Source of the DNA: an uncultured Balneolaceae bacterium | Lineage (GTDB): Bacteria > Bacteroidota > Rhodothermia > Balneolales > Balneolaceae | Length of the DNA stretch: 11,271 bases | NCBI GenBank assembly: GCA_938003885.1 | Contig: CALKWT010000144.1 | Location: forward strand, 1-11,271 | Reading direction: 5' to 3' | Shown here: positions 7,675 through 11,271 of the stretch, piece after piece | Numbering within the stretch: position 1 is the first letter of the stretch | How the letters are laid out: each line of letters opens with the position of its first letter | Position numbers and translations under genes: made by a program | Notes under the pieces: model-generated | Told to the model about the DNA's origin: nothing | What the model saw: only the letters and a program-made list of their open reading frames with translations | Database searches by the model: none

Positions 7675-9010
7675 GATAATCAGCCGACAGCTCCCCGGCC
7701 GGCGTTTCGGGGGCTTCGGCACCTTCCACCAGCTCCTGCGACAGACGTTTGGAGGGTTGAACTCCCAGTTTCCTCAGTTTTTCGGTCTGCCCGATCAGGT
7801 TCCCGGACCCGGTTGAGAGCTGCTTGAAAGCATCCTCATAGGCATCGCTGGCCTGACGTATACGCATGCCCAGTGCTTCCATATTTTCGACGAATCCCAC
7901 GAACTTTTCATAGAGCAGAGCCCCTCTGCGGGCGATCCGCATGGCGTTCTGATTCTGATACTCCTGTTTCCAGACATTCTCTATGGTCGAAAGGGTTGCC
8001 AGAAGGGTGGTCGGGCTCACGATAATGATGTTTCGTTCGAATGCCTCATTATAGAGTGCGGAATCTTTCTGAATCGCCAATCCGAAAGCAGGTTCTATGG
8101 GAATAAACATCAGCACAAAATCGAGGCTCTTGAAGCTGTAAATCTGCTCATAGTTCTTGCCCGACAGGGAGCGGACATGATTCCTGAGTGATTGAACATG
8201 CCGGCGGGCCGCCTCTTCCTGCAGGGTGGGATCCTCAGCCGAAACAAACTCCTCATAATCTTTGAGGGAGACCTTCGAGTCGATAATAATCTTTTTCTCA
8301 TTGGGCAGGTCCACCACCACATCGGGCTGAAGCCGCCGCCCCGACTCTGTAGTACTGCTTACCTGTAGATGATACTCGGAACCTTCACGAAGGCCTGATC
8401 TCTCCAGAATACGCTGAAGGATCACCTCGCCCCAGCTCCCCTGCTGGCGGGTATCCCCTTTCAGGGCTTTGGTCAGATTCTGCGCCTCGTCACTCATCCG
8501 CTGATTCATCTCCTGAAGCATCTTCAAATGCTGATTCAGCGCGCCCCTTCCTACCAGATCCTCCTTGTGCCTCTCCTCTACTTTCCTCTGGAATTCGGTG
8601 ATTCTCTCTCCCAGCGGCTTTAGCAGCTGATCCAGCTGCTCACTGTTCTGCTGTGTAAAGCGCCGGCTCTTCTCCTCCAGAATGTCGTTGGCCAGGTTTT
8701 TAAACTCTGCCCTGAAGTGTGTTTGCATCTCTTCCAGCTCGCTTTTTTGATCGTTGAGCCGCTGCTGAAGATGGCGGTAATCGGTTTCGATCACGGCCCG
8801 GTCCTTCTCCGCCTGATTCGCCCGGAGGGTCTCCTGCTGTAGCCTCTCTTCGGCCTGCTTCTGCCTTTCAGCCGCCTGATCGAGACTCGCCATGAGCCCG
8901 TTCATCCGCTCCTGAAGCCTGGATTCTTTTGTTTTCGTAGCGAGATAGACCATGATCCCCCCGATGATTGCACCCGTGATCCACACCAGTATGATAACTC
9001 CTGTCGTCAT
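7607..9010 (-). CDS. rmuC: DNA recombination protein RmuC
   Basis: RmuC-family protein of 467 residues, close to the E. coli length (475). The family limits inversions and rearrangements at short inverted repeats and has a predicted PD-(D/E)xK nuclease-like core. Residues 4-23 form one N-terminal membrane helix, so it is a membrane-tethered cytoplasmic protein. A long coiled coil rich in E, Q and R spans about 28-145. The conserved RmuC domain runs from about 150 to 425 with GSWGEVILQRILERSGL (191-207), the nuclease-like LQPDVVVDLPN (Asp230) and IIIDSKVSLKDY (Asp244, Lys246) motifs, FVLMFIPIEPAF, and NIIIVSPTTLLATLSTIENVWK. A Pro/Glu-rich tail of about 35 residues ends the protein. The ATG at 9010 is set by AAGGAG five bases upstream. 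It lies just beyond the dnaJ terminator, so it either has its own promoter or depends on readthrough. Its last 68 bases overlap the convergent M20D ORF. Confidence 0.95.
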   Translation of the reverse strand: MTTGVIILVWITGAIIGGIMVYLATKTKESRLQERMNGLMASLDQAAERQKQAEERLQQETLRANQAEKDRAVIETDYRHLQQRLNDQKSELEEMQTHFRAEFKNLANDILEEKSRRFTQQNSEQLDQLLKPLGERITEFQRKVEERHKEDLVGRGALNQHLKMLQEMNQRMSDEAQNLTKALKGDTRQQGSWGEVILQRILERSGLREGSEYHLQVSSTTESGRRLQPDVVVDLPNEKKIIIDSKVSLKDYEEFVSAEDPTLQEEAARRHVQSLRNHVRSLSGKNYEQIYSFKSLDFVLMFIPIEPAFGLAIQKDSALYNEAFERNIIIVSPTTLLATLSTIENVWKQEYQNQNAMRIARRGALLYEKFVGFVENMEALGMRIRQASDAYEDAFKQLSTGSGNLIGQTEKLRKLGVQPSKRLSQELVEGAEAPETPAGELSADYPTSEAVLSEPPSKPLPGEESPD

Positions 9011-9045
9011 TGCAGCTCCTTTTTATGTTTAATTTTCCGGAACTT

Positions 9046-9077
9046 AAAAAAAAAGGGTGACAGATCGTGTCACCCTT
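9046..9077 (-). terminator. Intrinsic terminator of the grpE-dnaJ operon
   Basis: AAGGGTGACA (9053-9062) and TGTCACCCTT (9068-9077) form a perfect 10-bp stem with a 5-base loop. On the minus strand the stem runs into nine T (plus-strand A-run 9046-9054). It starts five bases after the dnaJ stop codon and ends 35 bases before the rmuC start, so it separates the chaperone operon from rmuC. Confidence 0.93.
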
Positions 9078-9081
9078 CTAC

Positions 9082-10248
9082 CTAACTAAACACATCTTTT
9101 ATCTTAGAGAAGAAATTCTTCTCCCGCTTTTTGGCATTTTCGGGATTAAAATGACCTTCCTCTTTCAAGGCCAGAACGTGTTCCTTCTCTTTGGGGGTGA
9201 GATCTTTCGGGATGTAGACCTGTGTCTTGATAAATTGATCTCCGGTTCCGGAGTGGTTCAGCCCGACAATGCCCCGCTCTTTCATCCGGAGCAGCTTACC
9301 CGGCTGAGTGCCCGGTTCAATTTTCACTTTGGCTTTTCCTTTCAGAGTGGGGACTTCCACTTCGGTACCCAGGATGGCATCGGGAATGCTGAGCATCAGA
9401 TCGTAATAGATGTCGTTGCCCTCCCTTTCAAAATGTTCATGCTCCTTCTCTTCGATCAACACGATCAGATCCCCCGGTTCTCCGCCACGGATTCCCGCAT
9501 TCCCCTGCCGGCGAAGGGTGATGTAATTTCCGTTCGCTACACCTGAGGGAATGTTCACTTTAATCTTCTCGTGCTTCTGAACACGTCCTTCCCCGTGGCA
9601 TTCAGAACATCGGTTCCGGATGATACGGCCTTCGCCGCCACAGTTGTGACACGGCTGCACGTTTACAAACTGCCCGAACATGGTCCTAGAGACCTGCCGG
9701 ATCTCTCCCATTCCATTACAGGACGGGCAGGTTTCGAAATCCTCTTCACTCTCGGCGCCGGTTCCGTTACAGCTGCCGCACGTGGCGTGCTTTTTCACTT
9801 TGAGGGTCTTCTCGACCCCTGTGGCGATCTCTTCGAGGGTGAGCTGCACCCGCAATTTCATATCGGCTCCCGGCCGGCCGGTTCCACGGCGCCGTCTGCT
9901 CTGGGAGCGGCCACCGAATGCGTCCCCTCCAAAGATGTCGCTGCCGAAAATATCACTGAAATGACTGAAAATATCTTCAAAATTGGCATTTCCGAAATCG
10001 GAGGCACCACCAAATCCGCCCCCGTTGACACCCGCATGGCCATACTGATCATAACGCTGTCGTTTCTGCGGATCCCGAAGCACATCATACGCTTCAGACG
10101 CCTCCTTGAATTTCTCTCCGGCAGCCTCATCGCCCTTATTCCGGTCGGGATGATACTTCATCGCCAGCTTCCGGTAGGCCTTTTTCAGCTCCTTTTCGTC
10201 TGCATTTCTGTCGACACCTAATACTTCGTAATAGTCCCGTTTTGACAT
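9082..10248 (-). CDS. dnaJ: Chaperone protein DnaJ (Hsp40)
   Basis: Type I DnaJ of 388 residues; it delivers unfolded clients to DnaK and stimulates its ATPase in the cytoplasm. From the ATG at 10248 ([12 protein letters not shown]): J domain 1-70 with the HPD motif at 33-35, Gly/Phe-rich linker about 73-113, a basic Arg stretch, then the zinc-binding region with all four CxxCxGxG motifs (Cys157/160, 174/177, 200/203, 214/217), and the two beta-sandwich client-binding domains to the end. The tail [16 protein letters not shown] is basic. An upstream in-frame TTG (10290) would add 14 residues and overlap grpE; the conserved [11 protein letters not shown] start argues against it. No Shine-Dalgarno precedes the ATG. 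It lies 28 bases after grpE in the same operon and is followed by a strong terminator. Confidence 0.97.
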   Translation of the reverse strand: MSKRDYYEVLGVDRNADEKELKKAYRKLAMKYHPDRNKGDEAAGEKFKEASEAYDVLRDPQKRQRYDQYGHAGVNGGGFGGASDFGNANFEDIFSHFSDIFGSDIFGGDAFGGRSQSRRRRGTGRPGADMKLRVQLTLEEIATGVEKTLKVKKHATCGSCNGTGAESEEDFETCPSCNGMGEIRQVSRTMFGQFVNVQPCHNCGGEGRIIRNRCSECHGEGRVQKHEKIKVNIPSGVANGNYITLRRQGNAGIRGGEPGDLIVLIEEKEHEHFEREGNDIYYDLMLSIPDAILGTEVEVPTLKGKAKVKIEPGTQPGKLLRMKERGIVGLNHSGTGDQFIKTQVYIPKDLTPKEKEHVLALKEEGHFNPENAKKREKNFFSKIKDVFS

Positions 10249-10276
10249 AAAATCTGTACTGTTATTTGCTGACTTT

Positions 10277-10852
10277 TTATTCGCTGACAATCACTTTGGC
10301 GTGCCGCAAGGTTTTACCGCCCATGGTATACCCATTTTCAATCACCTGAAGAACGGTTCCACTCTCCACGGAATCATCTTCCGGTTTGACGCGCATCATC
10401 GCATCGTGAAGGTCCACATCAAATGGCACGCCCGTCTCATCGATCCGGGTGACTTCATATTTGGCAAGCACCTGATCAAATTTATCCGCTACCAGCTGGA
10501 TTCCCTCAACGTAGGCATCATTGGCATCCCCCTGCTTCATCGCATCGAGGGTACGTACCAGATCGTCACTTACCGGCAGAAATTCGTTGATGGCTGCTTC
10601 CCGTGCCGACTGAAACAGCTGCTCCTTTTCACGAAGCAGGCGCTTGCGCATATTGTCCATATCGGCCGCCTTTCTGAGATGCTGATTCCTGAGCTGCTCT
10701 AGTTCAGCCTCCATTTCAGCAATTTTGGCATGTTGCTGCAGAATCAGATCATCTGAACTCACCTCATCCTGGTTATCCAGGTTCTGCTGCTCCTCCGCAA
10801 GCTCTTCAGAGTTCTCTACAGGTCTGTTTTCGTCAAATTTTTCTTCTTTCAC
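10277..10852 (-). CDS. grpE: Nucleotide exchange factor GrpE
   Basis: GrpE of 191 residues; it acts as a dimer that releases ADP from DnaK, completing the DnaK-DnaJ cycle. An acidic, Gln/Glu-rich N-terminal region (1-45) leads into the long coiled-coil dimer helix (about 35-85, with [20 protein letters not shown]), a helical bundle, and the C-terminal beta-wing that contacts DnaK ([37 protein letters not shown]). The start is a GTG at 10852: no ATG or TTG occurs between it and the upstream in-frame stop, and AAAAGG lies about ten bases before it. It is first in the operon, with dnaJ 28 bases downstream. No CIRCE (HrcA) operator was seen upstream. DnaK is not in the window. Confidence 0.96.
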   Translation of the reverse strand: MKEEKFDENRPVENSEELAEEQQNLDNQDEVSSDDLILQQHAKIAEMEAELEQLRNQHLRKAADMDNMRKRLLREKEQLFQSAREAAINEFLPVSDDLVRTLDAMKQGDANDAYVEGIQLVADKFDQVLAKYEVTRIDETGVPFDVDLHDAMMRVKPEDDSVESGTVLQVIENGYTMGGKTLRHAKVIVSE

Positions 10853-10884
10853 TGTACTAATACCTTTTCGTTTTACTTCCTTTG

Positions 10885-10914
10885 CTTATATTCTCGACTC
10901 CAGCATCATGCAAA
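10885..10914 (-). promoter_or_regulatory. Candidate primary-sigma promoter of grpE-dnaJ
   Basis: On the minus strand TTTG (10914-10911) precedes TATAAG (10890-10885); read as sigma-70 the pair is TTGCAT, 17 bases, TATAAG. The -10 box is a 5/6 match, while the -35 box is weak. Transcription would start near 10878, giving a leader of about 25 bases that contains AAAAGG. Its -35 box overlaps the -12 half of the sigma-54-like element at 10909-10924. Confidence 0.4.
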
Positions 10915-10924
10915 TAGCATGCCA
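10909..10924 (-). promoter_or_regulatory. Sigma-54-like -24/-12 element before grpE (proximal)
   Basis: The minus strand reads TGGCATGCTATTTGCA, which fits the RpoN consensus TGGCAyrNNNNTTGCw at every defined position, with GG and GC separated by exactly ten bases. The predicted start is near 10898, 45 bases before the grpE GTG. Whether the organism uses RpoN here cannot be judged from the window, and a chance match is possible. Confidence 0.35.
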
Positions 10925-10936
10925 CTGTTACGCTCT

Positions 10937-10952
10937 GGCCATTTTTGTGCCA
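10937..10952 (-). promoter_or_regulatory. Sigma-54-like -24/-12 element before grpE (distal)
   Basis: The minus strand reads TGGCACAAAAATGGCC: the -24 half TGGCAC is ideal and the GG-N10-GC spacing is kept, but the -12 half is TGGCC instead of TTGCw. It lies 28 bases upstream of the proximal element. It is a weaker match and may be a decayed or chance copy. Confidence 0.2.
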
Positions 10953-10994
10953 TTCTTTCGCACACCACAGACTTCTCTCCCTTCATCCGGTCAG

Positions 10995-11271
10995 CTACTG
11001 CTCTTCAAAAAAGAATTCGATCAGATTCCCGTCCGGATCCGAGGCAAAAAGAAACCGTCCCCTTTTCCGGTTGGCAGGGCCGCTCAGGATGGTGACATCC
11101 TGCTCTCTCAGATAGTCGGCCATCTCATCCACCTCTTCGGGGCTGTTCAGAAAAAAACCGATATGATCAACACGAAAGTCTCGTGAGTTGGGATCGTAGC
11201 TCGTCTCCGCCTCCACTATCACCAGGGTATCCTCCGTTCCTACTCTGTAGACGGCCATGCTCTCGCCCATC
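10995..11271 (-). CDS. VOC (glyoxalase/dioxygenase-fold) protein, C-terminal part (cut by right edge)
   Basis: The last 91 or so residues of a vicinal-oxygen-chelate-fold protein. The second beta-alpha-beta-beta-beta module is visible: VDHIGFFLNSPEEVDEMADYL with a metal-ligand His at about 36, then LFASDPDGNLIEFFF with the ligand Glu at about 85, ending in EEQ and a TAG stop. VOC proteins of this size usually have 120-150 residues with a first module carrying another His and Glu; that module lies beyond the window, so the Met at 11270 is probably internal. The substrate cannot be told: the family includes glyoxalase I, extradiol dioxygenases and resistance proteins. It is codirectional with grpE, separated by 142 bases with no clear terminator between. 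Confidence 0.85.
   Translation of the reverse strand, partial: MGESMAVYRVGTEDTLVIVEAETSYDPNSRDFRVDHIGFFLNSPEEVDEMADYLREQDVTILSGPANRKRGRFLFASDPDGNLIEFFFEEQ

Noticed and set aside
9571..10221. Long plus-strand ORF (216 codons) opposite dnaJ
   Set aside because: It lies wholly within dnaJ, whose J domain and zinc motifs are certain; no homology or ribosome site supports the opposite frame.
10249..10290. Upstream TTG start for DnaJ adding 14 residues and overlapping grpE
   Set aside because: The DnaJ family begins at or near [11 protein letters not shown], and the extension is poorly composed and lacks a ribosome site.
1..11271. A new defence, secretion or biosynthetic system
   Set aside because: All intact genes belong to well-known housekeeping or widespread families and do not form a functional cluster; the only accessory-looking stretch is the broken region at about 6040-7674.

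Overview
The window reads as chromosomal DNA of a free-living bacterium of the FCB group, most likely Balneolota (Balneolaceae) or a close relative of Bacteroidota and Rhodothermota. This is inferred from the protein style (acidic proteins, a secreted propeller-amidohydrolase, a DnaJ ending in a basic [16 protein letters not shown] tail), from AT-rich leaders that often lack a Shine-Dalgarno sequence, and from a candidate TTTG/TA-type promoter. It was not confirmed by any search. Most of the window is ordinary housekeeping DNA, and no CRISPR array, tRNA, rRNA, insertion sequence or phage gene was seen.

Layout, left to right. (1) 1-896, minus: 5' part of a secreted TPR-like protein, cut by the left edge, with three palindromes just upstream of its start. 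(2) 1254-4430, plus: a 1058-residue exported protein joining a TolB/PD40 beta-propeller to an amidohydrolase domain, closed by a strong terminator. (3) 4546-5931, minus: a type II NADH:quinone oxidoreductase with a promoter candidate at 5994-6024. (4) About 6040-7674, plus: a decayed stretch. It holds a possible scrap of a Crp/Fnr-type regulator, then the last membrane segments of a DHA2 drug-efflux transporter, fused in frame to an M20D amidohydrolase that has lost its N-terminus. (5) 7607-9010, minus: rmuC, whose 3' end overlaps the M20D ORF tail to tail by 68 bp. (6) 9082-10852, minus: a grpE-dnaJ chaperone operon with a textbook terminator after dnaJ and an unusual promoter region with two sigma-54-like -24/-12 elements. 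(7) 10995-11271, minus: C-terminal part of a VOC (glyoxalase-fold) protein cut by the right edge.

The genes do not form one pathway. GrpE and DnaJ are the co-chaperones of DnaK, which is not in the window. NDH-2 feeds electrons from NADH to quinone. RmuC is a genome-maintenance protein. The propeller-amidohydrolase is probably a periplasmic or outer-membrane-side hydrolase of unknown substrate.

The points most worth a second look are the MFS/M20D deletion fusion, the -24/-12 elements before grpE, the palindrome cluster before the TPR gene, and the non-canonical metal site of the large amidohydrolase. I did not find a convincing undescribed multi-gene system.
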